Assembly (NCBI GenBank): GCA_029931535.1
Contig: JAQPZY010001628.1
Span: 1,232,001 to 1,296,000, forward strand
DNA: 64,000 nucleotides
Source: Margaritifera margaritifera
Taxonomy: Eukaryota > Mollusca > Bivalvia > Unionida > Margaritiferidae
Reading direction: 5' to 3'
The notes under the pieces are model-generated. The model was not told where the DNA came from. It searched no databases and saw only the letters and a program-made list of their open reading frames with translations. This document shows, in pieces, positions 1-11,670 of this stretch (the stretch's first letter is position 1; each line of letters starts with the position of its first letter). The translations under genes were made by a program, and so were the position numbers.

Positions 1-700
1 CCTGAGTTTGCATTGTATGTTTCATGCAAAGTGGATTTTAAGATAGTGTATGCAGGAAGAAATGATATCACCAGATATATGCAGACACCATCGCATTGGG
101 GAAATCTATCAGAAAACTATTGAGAGCCTGTTAAGTATGAAACTTCATAATCAAAATGAATGTCATCAGTGGACACCAGGCAGTAAATTTGTGAAGGAAA
201 GGAAAATGTTTGTGGATTCTATAAAAAATCTTTGCATTGAACTAGAAGATATACATATGACTCATTTTAATTATTATTGCAACATTGTCATCAGAATCCA
301 ATTCATGTTCAAAACTTTGCTGTTTTATTATAACATGAAGAGAGTACATACTATGGCAAAAATTGCACTTGCTTTGTTTTCGGTCACCTTAAAACATGTA
401 AAATTTATGTCGACAAGAAATCTTACTGATTTTTTAGAAGTCAATCTACTGATGAAAATGTTGAAATCTACTGACCTGATGTCCTGGATCTGTCACATGT
501 ATGAGCATAACACTACTAATGCATACTGCATTTCAGTCAGTTATTATGCACCTTTATACTGATGAGACCTTGAATGAGTTGGATTTCCAGCATTCGATAT
601 CAGCATTTAGAAGAGTTATGGCCCCTGAATGTCAATCTTCTCCAAACTGTGGTTTTCTGACACCAATTCTTCTGTTTAAGGCCCAGCCAAGCAAATTGTA
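1..700 (+). pseudogene. Remnant of a hAT-type (ZNF862/KIAA1586-like) transposase
   Basis: Frame 1 over bases 1-111 reads CKVDFKIVYAGRNDITRYMQ followed by TPSHWGNL and a stop. This resembles the BED/TTF-type zinc finger that begins many hAT-derived proteins, with one metal-binding Cys and His replaced by Tyr. A second frame over 50-562 contains VKFMSTRNLTDFLEVNLLM, like the STRW segment in the middle of hAT transposases. The reading frame shifts between the two and stops are frequent, so this is a decayed copy whose 5' end lies outside the window. The family call is from pattern memory and is tentative. Confidence 0.42.
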
Positions 701-1289
701 GAGAGTGGGGCCCTTGGCAATGCACCCTTTGCCATGAGCTCTAGTTGGCTAGCAAAAAATCACAAGCTGTTTCAGCACTACAATCAGACTGAGAGGACTG
801 TGACTCTAGTTCATTTTTTTTTTTATTTTTAAGAAATTACTGGACTCTTGCACAGTTTTAATATTTTGACAGAATCTGCCTCTTGAAGTTTACAAACAGC
901 AGGCCAGGTCTCTCAAGCACAAAAGTCCCAAATCAAGCAATTTATCTGAATGACAACTATAAATCTGAAATGCAGCTGGAGTATTTACATGGTTCCATAA
1001 TCATCAATCACAGTAATCATGCTGACATTGATTCTTGCATTCAAATTTGTATCAATGGGAGGTCATAATTCCATTATGCAGAACAGTGTAATACATATCA
1101 TTCAGGGTACGTTTGAAAAATATTCTGGAACAGCTAAGAAAATTATCCCTGTTTAAGAGTTTTAAACTGAGATTAAAAATAGGACAAGAGCAAAAGAACA
1201 ATCATTTTTTAGCTCACCTGGGTTTAAGGAAGCTTATGGTATGGCCCTGTGTCTACTGTCCATTGTCAGTCTGTTGTTTAGCATTTGCT

Positions 1290-2510
1290 TGTTACCACTC
1301 TGAAAGCCATATTTCTGGTCTGATTTTGATCAAAGTTGCAATTTAGGTATATATGATCAAGATGTAGAGCAAGTTTGATAAGAGATTTATGCATTAACGA
1401 GATGCTCTTAAATCTGATTGGCTGAGTTTTTTACACTCTGGAAACCACATTTCTAATCTGATTTAAATCACACTTGAAATATAGGTTTATATCATCAAGA
1501 TCTCAGAAGAGTTCTATAATGAGTGCAATTCATGCATATGAGGTGATCTTGCATCCAATTAGCTGAGCTTGCTGCCACTCTGGAAGCCATATTTCTGATC
1601 TGATTTTGTTCAGCCTTGGATTATAGAATTGTATAATCAAGATCTCACATGAGTATGCTAATGAGTAAGATGTGTGCATCTTACTCATTAGCATACTCAT
1701 GTGAGATCTTGATTAATGAAGTAACCTTGCATCTGATTGGTTGAGTTTGTTACCACTCTAGAAGCCATATTTTTTATCAAACTTGGAATATGGGCTTGTA
1801 TCACAAAGATCTCGCAGGAGCTCAATAATGAGAGATCCACATATATTAATGAGGTAATCTTGGATCTTATTGGCTGAGCTTGTTACCACTCAAGCAGCCA
1901 TATTTCTGATCCAATTTGATAAAACTTGGAATATAGGCTTGTATGACCAAGATCTTGCATGACTTTGATAAGAAGCGAAATCCACGCATATTACTGAGTT
2001 GATTTTGCATCTGATTGGCTGCGATTGTTACCACTATAGAGACTGTATTTCTTGTATTTCTGACCAGATTTTGATTAAACCTAGTAAATAGACTGAAATC
2101 ATCATCAAGATCTTAGAAGAGTACAATTAATATTAATGGCTGATTCGCAGAGCTTGTCAACATATTAGAGACTCTATTTGTGATCCGATTTTTTATTAAA
2201 TTTGGTAAATAGGCTTACATACCATCAACATATCCAATTAGTTTATTATTACCAAGACCTCCACATCTTAATGATGTGATCTTGCATCTCATTTTCTTGA
2301 CATCTTATAATTTGAGAAATGGTGATTTTGACCCAATTTTAATAAAACTAGGTACAAAGGCTAATAATATCTTGATGTTGATGAGTTGTAATGAGCAAAA
2401 CCTATACATATGTATGAGATAATCTTGTCAGAGATTGTCTGCGATTTTTTATCTCTAGTGACTGTGTTTTCGATAGAATTTGGACCAAATATGGAAAATG
2501 ACCACTCTTG
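1290..2510. repeat. Degenerate tandem array, period near 140 bp
   Basis: Words such as ACCACTCTGGAAGCCATATT, GATCAAGATCTC and TGCATCTGATTGG return about every 130-180 bp (for example near 1291, 1573, 1752, 1884, 2030). Copies are diverged and orientation is uniform. No coding potential is seen. A perfect long palindrome interrupts the array at 1634-1715. Confidence 0.75.
1634..1715. repeat. Perfect 39-bp inverted repeat with 4-bp loop
   Basis: The left arm 1634-1672 starts TAATCAAGATCTCACATGAG and the right arm 1677-1715 is its exact reverse complement. The spacer is TGTG. It lies inside the degenerate array and contains two array words, so it looks like a local inverted duplication of one array unit. 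Confidence 0.95.
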
Positions 2511-2514
2511 CTAT

Positions 2515-2697
2515 TAGGCAGATGTCAGACAGGTGAGTGACCTCAGGCCCACTTGGGCCTCATTTTTTGTGGATCTTGGAGATTAATATTTCAGTAAGGT
2601 GTGAGGAAAACACATCTACCAGGTGTGAATTTGAACATATGACTTTTGGTTTCTGAGGTCAAACCTCTAGACCACTCAGCTATGAACCATCACACTT
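2515..2697 (-). mobile_element. tRNA-derived SINE
   Basis: Read on the minus strand it begins near 2694 with TTCATAGCTGAGTGGTCTAG, a tRNA-like A box, and has ATGTTCAAATTC near 2641 as a B box about 50 bp later. The body ends in AGGCCCAAGTGGGCCTGAGG and a short CACTCACCTG tail. A true tRNA is ruled out because no acceptor stem closes around the boxes. Confidence 0.6.
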
Positions 2698-3280
2698 TAC
2701 AGAGTACAAGAATATTGTAGTCAAAACATGGTTTGAAGTGCTGCAAAGGGTGTGCATATTTTATACTTTTTAAAAAAAATACACTAATGATGATACAGAG
2801 GAATACAGTCTGCAAAGGGACTTTCTCACTCTTCTTTACTGGGAATTCCATAATTAAAATTGTGTGCACAATTATGGACAATTAGTGGACTGTTAACAAA
2901 TATAATTCATACAAGGTAAAACAGATGTATGCACATTTACATATCACAGACTTCAAAATTTGCAAGACAGTATAATTATGTATATGCTAAATAAAAACAG
3001 CTGGATGCTCCTCACTGCAAACCCTATACAAATATTATATTAATACTGTAAGTAGAAATATACAACAAAAATTCACAATAATAGAATCAAAATCTTAAAA
3101 TGAAACTAAAATGGACACACATTACCAAAAACTAAAATATTAAGCATGTTTGGGCAAGCAGGTTTCTACCACAACAATTGCAATGTCAAACAGATCACTA
3201 CTGTAGAAACAAATGGTAACAAATGAGATGCAGTTGGAGTTTAAAGTTTCAAGAGTTTTGTGTAGCAGCTATTCCACATA

Positions 3281-3628
3281 GACATACATTAATGAATTTC
3301 CCAGTGAATATTTCTCCCACAAGACATACATTAATGAATTTTCCAGTGAATATTTCTCTCACACATACATTAATGAATTTTCCAGTGAATATTTCTCCCA
3401 CACAGATATACATTAATGAATTTTCCTATAAATATTTCTCCCACACAGACATACATTCATGAATTTTCGAGTGAATATTTATCTCACATAGATATACATG
3501 AATAGATTTCCCAGTGAATATTTCTCCTACACAGACATACATGAATGAATTTTCCAATGAATATTTATCCCACACAGACACATACATTATTGAATTTTCC
3601 AATGAATATCTATTCCACATGGATATAC
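3281..3628. repeat. 43-bp tandem array, about eight diverged copies
   Basis: The unit contains ACATACATTAATGAATTTTC and CAGTGAATATTTCTCCCACA. Copies begin near 3281, 3323, 3404, 3448 and 3533. Unit length varies between 41 and 46 bp. Confidence 0.85.
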
Positions 3629-3663
3629 AGTATGTACCTGTGTAAAGTCTGCACCAACTGTGA

Positions 3664-3867
3664 ATGACATACACCCAGATCTGCCATCTGATAATACGCT
3701 ATCATACTGTTCATTGGAATTAATAAGTAGCATGAATTGCATAGACTCTGATGTGCCAGAATATTATGACATACACCCAGATCTGCTATCTCATAATACA
3801 TCAGCATACTGTTCCCTGGAAATAATAAGTAGCATGAATGGCATAGACTCTGATGTGCCAAGGTATT
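3664..3867. repeat. Two tandem 102-bp units
   Basis: ATGACATACACCCAGATCTG starts both copies, at 3664 and 3766. The units contain CAGATCTGCCATCT and GACTCTGATGTGCCA, which resemble the internal hairpins of the MITE at 3915, so the units may be MITE fragments. Confidence 0.85.
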
Positions 3868-3914
3868 ATGCTACAGAATATAATCGACTAAGCTGTTTGC
3901 AGTTGGTGTGTATA

Positions 3915-4131
3915 CCATATATACTCGCGTATAAGCAGAGTCCAAATGCAAACAACATGGACCCTGATCTGCCCTCGCATAATGCACCAGCAGATCAGGG
4001 TCTAAGATGTTTGTTCTACTGATTAGTCCTTACAAGCTGCATAGACCCAGATATGCCAGCATATAATGCACCTACAGATCTGGGTCTATGCAGTTTGCAG
4101 TTGGTATTAGCTTATACGCGAGTATATACGG
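3915..4131. mobile_element. 217-bp MITE, copy 1, TA target site
   Basis: The terminal inverted repeats are CCATATATACTCGCGTATAA on the left and its near reverse complement on the right (ending GAGTATATACGG). TA dinucleotides at 3913-3914 and 4132-4133 flank it, as in Tc1/mariner-type insertions. Two internal hairpins are built on ACCCTGATCTGCC and GACCCAGATATGCC. A copy of exactly the same length is at 20683-20899. There is no coding capacity, so transposition would need enzyme in trans. Confidence 0.8.
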
Positions 4132-4161
4132 TACATACCGGTAAGCAAATATGGTACACAA

Positions 4162-4375
4162 CCATATATTCATGTACAAGTTGGATCCACTTGCAAAGGC
4201 AACATAGGCCCTGATCTGTTGTTGCATAATGTCCTGATAGATGAGGGTCTATGGTGCTTGATCTATTGATTAGTCTTAAAAAAATGCAGAGACCCAGATT
4301 TGGCACATTATATTACAACATATTTGGATCTATGCTGTTTACAGTTGGATCCAACTTGTACATGAGTATATACTG
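4162..4375. mobile_element. Diverged relative of the 217-bp MITE
   Basis: Termini read CCATATATTCATGTACAAGT on the left and, as reverse complement, a similar CAGTATATACTCATGTACAA on the right, followed by TA. Internally GCCCTGATCTG and AGACCCAGATTTGG match the hairpins of copy 1. It lies 30 bp from copy 1. Confidence 0.6.
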
Positions 4376-4379
4376 TAAT

Positions 4380-6370
4380 GTATTTCACAGTGAATATCTT
4401 CAAATACAGAAAGCATTCAATCCATATGATATAATAGTTGTGTCTGTTCATATTTTAAACCTATTAAATGGTTTTAAATAAGGTTAATAAATGTTACATA
4501 CATTTTCCACAAATGCATGTTCAAAGCTTTAACATTAAGATTTGTGCCTTAAACATATTAAACACTACACCAACAACTTTCAGTAAAGAAACACAATTTA
4601 GGTATCCAAATAATGTTGCATTTGGAATGTAAATTTATTTTGTAAAAATTCATTAAAAATTTTTAAAACACACTCAAAGGACACATCAATTTATCAAGTT
4701 TTACTAACAGACAAGTCGGCAATTTAAGAATGCAAAAAAACCCCTCACTCATGCTCATACGAAAATCATGAACAAAGTCTGAGATTCTTCAACCTGTAGT
4801 TCATAGGAAATGAAACAGCAATAACAAACAAAAAAGGTCAAGTCCATTGTAAATGTAAAAAATATAACTTAACTTTAGGTGATTATCAGAAACTTCATCA
4901 CTACTGTAGAACAATGACCATTTACTAACTGAGGTAATAGGTAATTCATGATCTAATTCATATGAAATTAAAACAAACTGCTCTCCTTAAAATCGGATTG
5001 CACCATCTTCTGTTAACAATCATATTTGCTTAAACAAATGCAAATTAAACTCAGTTTACCTGTAGCATGACAACTCTTGTCATGACTGAAAGATCTGATA
5101 TTCCATTGCCCACCATCAAATAGGAAATTTAAGATTCTGCAGATTTAACCACTATCGAGGCTGGAATACAACAACTGTAAATGTGAGCTAATTACTGAAA
5201 ATGTTATTTGAAATTTTTAGCTGTTTTTCTTGCAAATGTTAAATTTTCCAATGATGTACTGTAAAATATTAGTAAAACTCCTTCTTTTCTATGTATTTTA
5301 GCAAAAACAGATGTATAATTTCTTAAACATAAAATGAAGCTTGTTTTGGCATGCATTCCTTTTTTGTGAGATCAGCTTTTTAGTTTTTAGCCCATTACTG
5401 TGACCATTACCTATTGATAATGTACAGTGAACCAGGGTACAACAATTGTTTCCAAGGTGCAGCACCTCTTTTGCAGGCCCAAACATTTCAATCACCAAAT
5501 ATGGAAATATTTCTCCAATATTATCTGACTAGGTAAAATATGTTGTTCGGTCTCTTCTTTAGTCTTGTAATGTTTGTATTGTTTTTTCTTGATAGGATGA
5601 CCAATCTCAGATATTTGTGTCACATATTATGTAGACCCATGTCCAGTTTCACTAAAAATTCTCAAAATTTTGCTTCTGATTGAGATTTTACATTTATATC
5701 ATATGATACTTGAGACAATATCAATATATTTGTCAGAGGCAGAGATAGTGGAAAGGATGCGAAATCACTTCTATGTTTAAAAATTTAACACATGTAATCT
5801 TGAAAATGGAGTTGAGGATTTCCTAAAATTTGAGGAAATCCTCAAAATTACCTCATAGATATTGCAAGACTGCTTCGGAGAAAATTTAGAATTTTATTAC
5901 TGTATTTTACTCCCTAATGCATGCTGAATGTTTTGTGGAGAAAAAAAATCATTGTTACTAACCCTGTAATAAAAAAGACATGCAAAAATCTCAGTTCAGG
6001 ACAAAATTTGTAGATGAAACTGGGTCCAGGACCTGAAAGCAAAAAAATCATTCCTAACACAGACATCACTGAAAGTGCAAGTTAGTGAAATGTTTTATTA
6101 TCTTTTTATTTCTAATAATATTTCACGATCAAAAGATATTAACTTAAATTATATTCCTATAAATGATACAAAGCTCCAACTAATAATTTTCTAGCAAGCT
6201 GATATAGACATCTGTATCACCTACTGGCATTTTCCGATTCTGTATCAGAACAGTCCAAAAAATGGAACTACTTTATGATGTGACATGAATGAACCCCACC
6301 CTTCCAAATTTTTGAAATGTTAACACAAGTTATAGATTGGAAGCAAGTGTATTATTCAAATAATTATGCA
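4380..6370. other. No gene seen; AT-rich flank
   Basis: No splice-compatible exon or open frame of note was found. A short hairpin GAGGATTTCCT/AGGAAATCCTC is at 5813-5841. A stretch at 5720-5775 (CAGAGGCAGAGATAGTGGAA) recurs in inverted orientation at 15900-15955, so it belongs to a dispersed repeat. Confidence 0.6.
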
Positions 6371-6373
6371 TAG

Positions 6374-7459
6374 CAGGGCTGAGCAAATTTTTGCTTCATC
6401 CACTTGTTCAGGACAAGTGGTTTTAGAAAATTCACTTGTCCAACCTACCTTTTCACCTGTCCCAAAATTTAAATAATTTGTCAAGATTTGATGAGATGTA
6501 TGCACTTTAATCCATAGAAAGAACAAACAAAATAATCCCAAGGATAACTATCAACCCAATGCATCTGAACATTTCTCAGTCTCTCTTGACATTTTTTGTT
6601 GCCACAGAGTCTGTCTTATGTTTCTTAGGAGAAATAGTTACCTCAGACTCGGTGGCAGCCTTACATTTTACACCTTCACAGTAATGTGAATTTTCCTTCC
6701 CCAAATCTTCCTTATTAACTTCCTTGAGAAAATAATTTAGTAAACTCATTTTTATCCACATAGTAAATATCACCTTGCTTGACAACTACTTCTAAAGTGA
6801 TCATAACATACATTTTATCCTTTAAATATAGAGACAGCTCCTTAATTAGCATCATTGTTTCTCTTCAAACACAATATCGGACATGGAAGTTAATCCGCTG
6901 TATAATAAATAAAAAATTAAAGAATCATCACTGCAATTTAATCAGTTTATTAAGCGAACCGACACTAATGTCAGTAAGGTGCCTTTCATTAATTTAATTG
7001 GATTGACTCGTTGGATTAAAATCAAAGGATGAGTCATTCATGAGGATCTGGTTTGAGAAAACACAATACGAGGCCATTTAAAACACTGCTAATTAATCAT
7101 ACCAGCTTTGTTTTGTTTCATGTGTTTTGATTTGCCCAAAATTTGGTTGCTTAGCCCAATATGCAGTCAAGTGGTAATAGAATGTGTGCACGTGTTATCA
7201 AAGACCACTGGTAGATGTGATATAGAATGTAAATAAATAAATGAAGAGGAGTAGAATCAAGCATTCAGTATGCCTGAAGGGCATGACTGGCCATATGAAG
7301 GTAAATCAAGTGATTACGGCATGAAAATAAGCATTTGCCCGACTTTTATAAAGTAGGAAAAAAGCACTTGTCCCAGACTAGCAACTTGGAAAATTTTACT
7401 AGCCCAACTTCGAAAATTAATAGTCTGGGATGTCAGGCTATGGGATTTGCTCAACCCTG
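6374..7459. mobile_element. 1,086-bp non-autonomous DNA transposon, CAGGG termini
   Basis: The left end reads CAGGGCTGAGCAAATTTTT and the right end, as reverse complement, CAGGGTTGAGCAAATCCCA. CATAG is present on both sides (6369-6373 and 7460-7464) as a 5-bp target-site duplication. CACTTGTCC words occur near both ends as subterminal repeats. The CAGGG start is hAT-like, but hAT duplications are usually 8 bp, so the superfamily is open. No transposase frame is seen. Confidence 0.75.
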
Positions 7460-7464
7460 CATAG

Positions 7465-8104
7465 TTTCAATATCTGTCAGCAACAGTTAGAAGCATACTA
7501 AAGTAAGTACCACCAGCTATCATATGGAGATCGCAGTCAATCTCTGAGTTTCAGATCATCTTCATCCTGTTTGAATAGTGAAATCTTTGAAATGCCTCTT
7601 TGTGTAAAACTGATACATTTCAACATCACTGTCTCATATAAACAAAATTCTCTAATAAGATGATTTCAAATTCAAATTCCTGCAACTGACACAGAGTAAA
7701 TCCAGCCTAAATACACTCATGAGAATGCACATATTGTGTAATCAGAAATAGGATAGCATATCCACACACATTATGTGGTATCTCATCATCTATTAATAGA
7801 CTTCTTACTCCTTAAAAAGTAGTTCCAATAATTAAAATAAATATCTTTTCTTTGAAGGTATACACTAAAAGCATGATCAGTATAGTACATTGACAGGAAA
7901 TCTGTATCATATCTCACGAGTATGTGACATCATCAGATCACACTCAGTGCTTTGTGTCTCGTGAGATCTGCTGATATCATATACACACACGAGATGAAAG
8001 CTCTCTTGATCAACATATTATACTAATAATTCGTTCAGACATGTGTAATCAGACTTCAATCATAAACAATAAAAATAATTCAGCTACACATGTATAAATG
8101 AAAC
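7465..8104. other. No gene seen
   Basis: Unique-looking AT-rich sequence. Words such as CTCACGAG and CTCGTGAGATC around 7912-7970 and TCATCAGATCAC suggest short palindromes, but no element boundary could be fixed. Confidence 0.4.
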
Positions 8105-8668
8105 TGAAAGAAAAGTATCCAGGATTGCGCAGACAACAACTGCACTGGATAGGCTGAAGCCTATTTGGATGGACAGCAACATCACGATTGGGTCCAAGAT
8201 CAAGCTTATGCGCTCACTTGTCATGTCCATATTCCTGTATGCATGTGAAACATGGATCCTGACTGCAGAACTAGAGAGAATAATCCATGCCCTAGAGATG
8301 AGATGTTATTGAAGGATCCTGAAAAGCTCATACTTAGACCATGTCTCAAATGAGGAGGTGCGCATTAGAATCCAAGGTGCAATTGAACCATATGAAGTCT
8401 GCTAACCACCATAAAGAAAAGCAAACTAAGATGGTATGGTCATGTCTCATGCTCATCTGGCCTGTCAAAGACAATCTTACAGGGCACAGTGAGAGGAAAG
8501 AGAAAACGAGGCAGACAAAAGAAAAGATGGGAAGATAATATCAAAGAGTGAACAGGCATGGACTTTGCAAAGTCCCAAAGAGCAGTGGAGAACAGGGCAA
8601 AATGGAAAGAGATTGTCGCAAAGTCATCAGTGGCGCCCCTACGACCTGCCAGGTTATGGGAGAGATGA
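8105..8668 (+). pseudogene. 3' end of an RTE-type endonuclease-reverse transcriptase (LINE)
   Basis: Split over frames it shows LDRLKPIWMDSNITIGSKIK, LMRSLVMSIFLYACETWILT, HALEMRCY with a stop, YLDHVSNEEVRIRIQGAIEP, then RWYGHV-like and KRGRQKKRWEDNIKE-like stretches and ends near LPGYGRDE. ACETWILT and the RWYGH..GRQ..RW block are hallmarks of the C-terminus of RTE-clade retrotransposon proteins. Frameshifts and an in-frame TGA show it is dead. The reverse transcriptase core is missing, as in a typical 5'-truncated insertion. Confidence 0.85.
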
Positions 8669-8669
8669 G

Positions 8670-9660
8670 ATGATTACACTATAGGTAAAATAACAGGTTG
8701 TAAGGAATATCCAGTAGACAATGAATTTTGCAAGGTTGAATTTTTCTTCACTTGCAAAGAAATGCAAGTAGCAGAAAACTAAATTCTAGCCCTGAATATG
8801 ATGTTTTAAACAAGCACTGAAAATAAAAAAATTTTCAAAGATGGAAGAGATAGAAACCAATCAAATTAACAAATTATACTTATAAAGCAACTCAGCAATA
8901 AGTGACTCGCCAGTTAATGCAACAAGTAAGTAATCTTGTTACTAATTTTACAAACTGTCAAACTTTTACATGTTGGCATGCAATATGGCTTAATGGACAT
9001 AAGGATGAAACAATAGATGAGTTTGCACATACAAAAGTAATTAGGATTTTTATGTATGAAAATGTAACACTTAAAATCAATGAGAAGGAACATGTTTATT
9101 CACAAAAGATACAAGCAATTGACAGTAAAAATTGAGATTAATTTCTGAAATCAGAAAAACAGGTTTTGCAAGAGGTAGATTGCAAACAAACAGGAACAAA
9201 CAAAGAGCAGTTACGCTACATAGGAAATAATGTAATGTAATTAAAGAAACATTGACAGTCAACAATCAATTGTTAAACCTCTCACAATTTAAAAAAAAAG
9301 TCTGCAAGCCATATTTTCTTGAAAACTGTTTTTGACCAGCAAATTTGTCCATGTTATGAACCATTGGTGATCTAATAATTATCAGTTGTGTTAGTTGGGT
9401 TATTTTATTCCCCTGTTCTTGAAAAAGAATCAAGTTGTGCATAGAATGGAAAAGATCACAGAAGTATAAATAATTGTTTCAAAATATTTTTCCCCATGGA
9501 ATCCTAAAAATTGTTACTTGTACTGGAAAATTAAAAACTCATCTGTTTACCTAGTAAAAAGAGTATATATAAAACTTAAATATTTGCAACAAACAAACAA
9601 ACAAAAATTTTAAAGGTGTCCTACAGCAAAAATGCTAATGCACAAACGTCCACTTTTATA
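8670..9660. other. No gene seen
   Basis: AT-rich sequence with a short (AAAC)n run at 9589-9605. No recognisable protein fragment or element border. Confidence 0.45.
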
Positions 9661-10430
9661 CTCTTCCAATACCTTAATTTATTAGTAAACTTACAATCTT
9701 TTCTTAAAATATAATGTAAAAGGTAAATATGAATGACAAAGTAGTGACTGTACTGTCAGGTCTTTAAATATATAGCAGAATACACATGACAGATTTATTC
9801 AAGTACTCGATTAAGAACTTTTTACAAACCACTGCATCAGCTTGCCTGCAAGAAAGCCCTTAAAAACTGAATGTAAAACACTTTTCTTAAAGTGTAATGG
9901 AAAAGGTAAATACAAATGACAAGGTTGTGACTGTACTGTGTGATTTTCAAATACAGCAGGATACACATGACACAAGTACTCGATTAAACTGAGAACTGTT
10001 TTCAAACCACTGCATCAGCTTGCCTGCAAAAAAGTAGTTAAAAAACTGAATGTAAAACTTTTCTTAAAGTGTAATGGAAAGGTAAATACAAATGACAAGG
10101 TTGTGACTGTACTGTGTGGTTTTCAAATACAGCAGGATACACATGACAGATTTATGCAAGTACTCGATTAAACATAGAACTTTTTTCAACCACTGCATCA
10201 ACTTGCCTGCAAAAAAGTACTTAAAAACTGAATATAAACACTTTTCCTAAAGTAGAATGTAAAAGGTAAATACAAATGACGAGGTCGTGACTGTACTGTG
10301 TGATTTTCAAATACAGCAGGATACACATGACAGATTTATTGAAGTATTCGATTAAACATAAAACTCTTTTCAACCCTGTGTCAGCTTGCCTGCAAGAAAG
10401 TACTTAAAAACTGAATGTAAACACAAAAAC
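9660..10430. repeat. About four tandem copies of a 180-bp unit
   Basis: GCTTGCCTGCA recurs near 9840, 10018, 10201 and 10384, and CAGGATACACATGACAGATT recurs with the same spacing of 178-183 bp. Copies differ by small indels. Confidence 0.88.
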
Positions 10431-10804
10431 TTTGAATATCCACTTGAGTATAAAAAATGGCATGCAGTGACCTGCTTTCATGCACTTAAAGTAGTATCTC
10501 TTAAGTTGCATATACATACATGTACCCAGTTTCGTAACAGATCATGCAAGAATACAGGTAAAAAGGACCCAGAGGCCAAAATGGTGACAACAATGACAGG
10601 GATGAGGGTATATGGACAAGATCTCCTATGCATTTGTGCAAGCAAGAAAAGAAAAAAAAAATTCACATTGTCCTTGTTAAATCTCCTTTCAGTTGTAGAG
10701 CAAGCTGTAAAGTTGCCAAGCCTTAATTAGGCCTACTGTGATTAAATACATTTGTTTCTCTTTCATCTGCTTTAATATTACAATATTTCTCCCATGATAA
10801 GATC

Positions 10805-10920
10805 AGGGCACCAGCCTAATAAATTTGAAAAACAACACAGGGTTAGATTATTATCAGACAAAGATAGCCTTAGTAAATATTTGCCAAAATTGTGTAAAAA
10901 TTTGAGCTTATCATAAAGCA
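10805..10920. repeat. Dispersed repeat, copy also at 34675-34795
   Basis: CAGCCTAATAAATTTGAAAA, GATAGCCTTAGTAAATATTT and GCCAAAATTGTGTAAAAATT here match CAGCCTGATAAATTT, ATAACCTTAGTATAAATTTG and GCCAAAATTTTGTAAAAATT there, in the same orientation. Confidence 0.7.
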
Positions 10921-11082
10921 TGAACCTATTATTGTATTAAATACAGTAAGCCTAAATATCAAGGTATATAATACTGAACCTATCATTGTATTAAATACTG
11001 TAAGCCTAAATATCAAGGTATATAATACTGAACCTATCATTGGATTAAATACAGTAAGCCTAAATATCAAGGTATATAATAT
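10921..11082. repeat. Three tandem 54-bp units
   Basis: TGAACCTATCATTGTATTAA starts units at 10921, 10975 and 11029; copies differ at only a few positions. Confidence 0.93.
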
Positions 11083-11204
11083 GCATTCTAAGTGACATCT
11101 ATCTAACCACAAATAGATGGCAAAGTTAAAGGTTGAGTGGATGAATCTACTATATGCATCAAGGTGTGCATATACCATATTCCCCTTCATAAATGTATCT
11201 GCCT

Positions 11205-11405
11205 CAATAAAGAAGTGGCAGTGACTCAGTGGTCAAGGAGTTGGACATGTGACCAGATGGGTGAGTTTTCGATTCCCACCATTGGATCAGCTCAGATTGG
11301 CTATTTTGGTATGTTCTTGGGCAAATCACATTGCTTGTCTCAGTATGACATAACCTTCAAGTGTTGCTATGTTGTAAAACCTCAAACAAAACTGCAACAA
11401 TAAAT
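11205..11405 (+). mobile_element. tRNA-derived SINE
   Basis: TGGCAGTGACTCAGTGGTCA acts as the A box and GTTTTCGATTCCC near 11267 as the B box. Downstream, TTCTTGGGCAAATCACATTG is the common SINE tail core that follows tRNA heads in many aquatic animals. The 3' end reads GCAACAATAAATG. No tRNA acceptor stem closes, so it is not a tRNA gene. Confidence 0.7.
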
Positions 11406-11670
11406 GTCCCCCAATCCCCCCTCCAGCCCCCATATAAACATGTGCCCCTCTTTGATTTAGATATATCTAATAAAGGAATTCAATGAAGAAAGCGAAATGT
11501 TACATCCTTTAACTATCAAATTCTACATACAAACATCTATGGATAGACGAATTCAAACAAAACATGACCTTGCAGGTGCCATATCACTTGGCCCTTTGCA
11601 GTTCCACCAATTGCACATTTGGATGGAAAATGACATCAGCACATGCTGTATTTTATTCTCTGAGCCTAAG

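Noticed and set aside
50..562. 170-codon ORF as a novel gene
   Set aside because: It overlaps, in another frame, a BED-like finger reading and contains an STR-type segment of hAT transposases; a decayed transposon explains it better.
5813..5841. Hairpin GAGGATTTCCT/AGGAAATCCTC as terminator or regulatory RNA
   Set aside because: An isolated short palindrome in AT-rich animal intergenic DNA has no expected function.
11205..11300. tRNA gene
   Set aside because: A and B boxes are present but no acceptor or T stem closes and a SINE tail follows.
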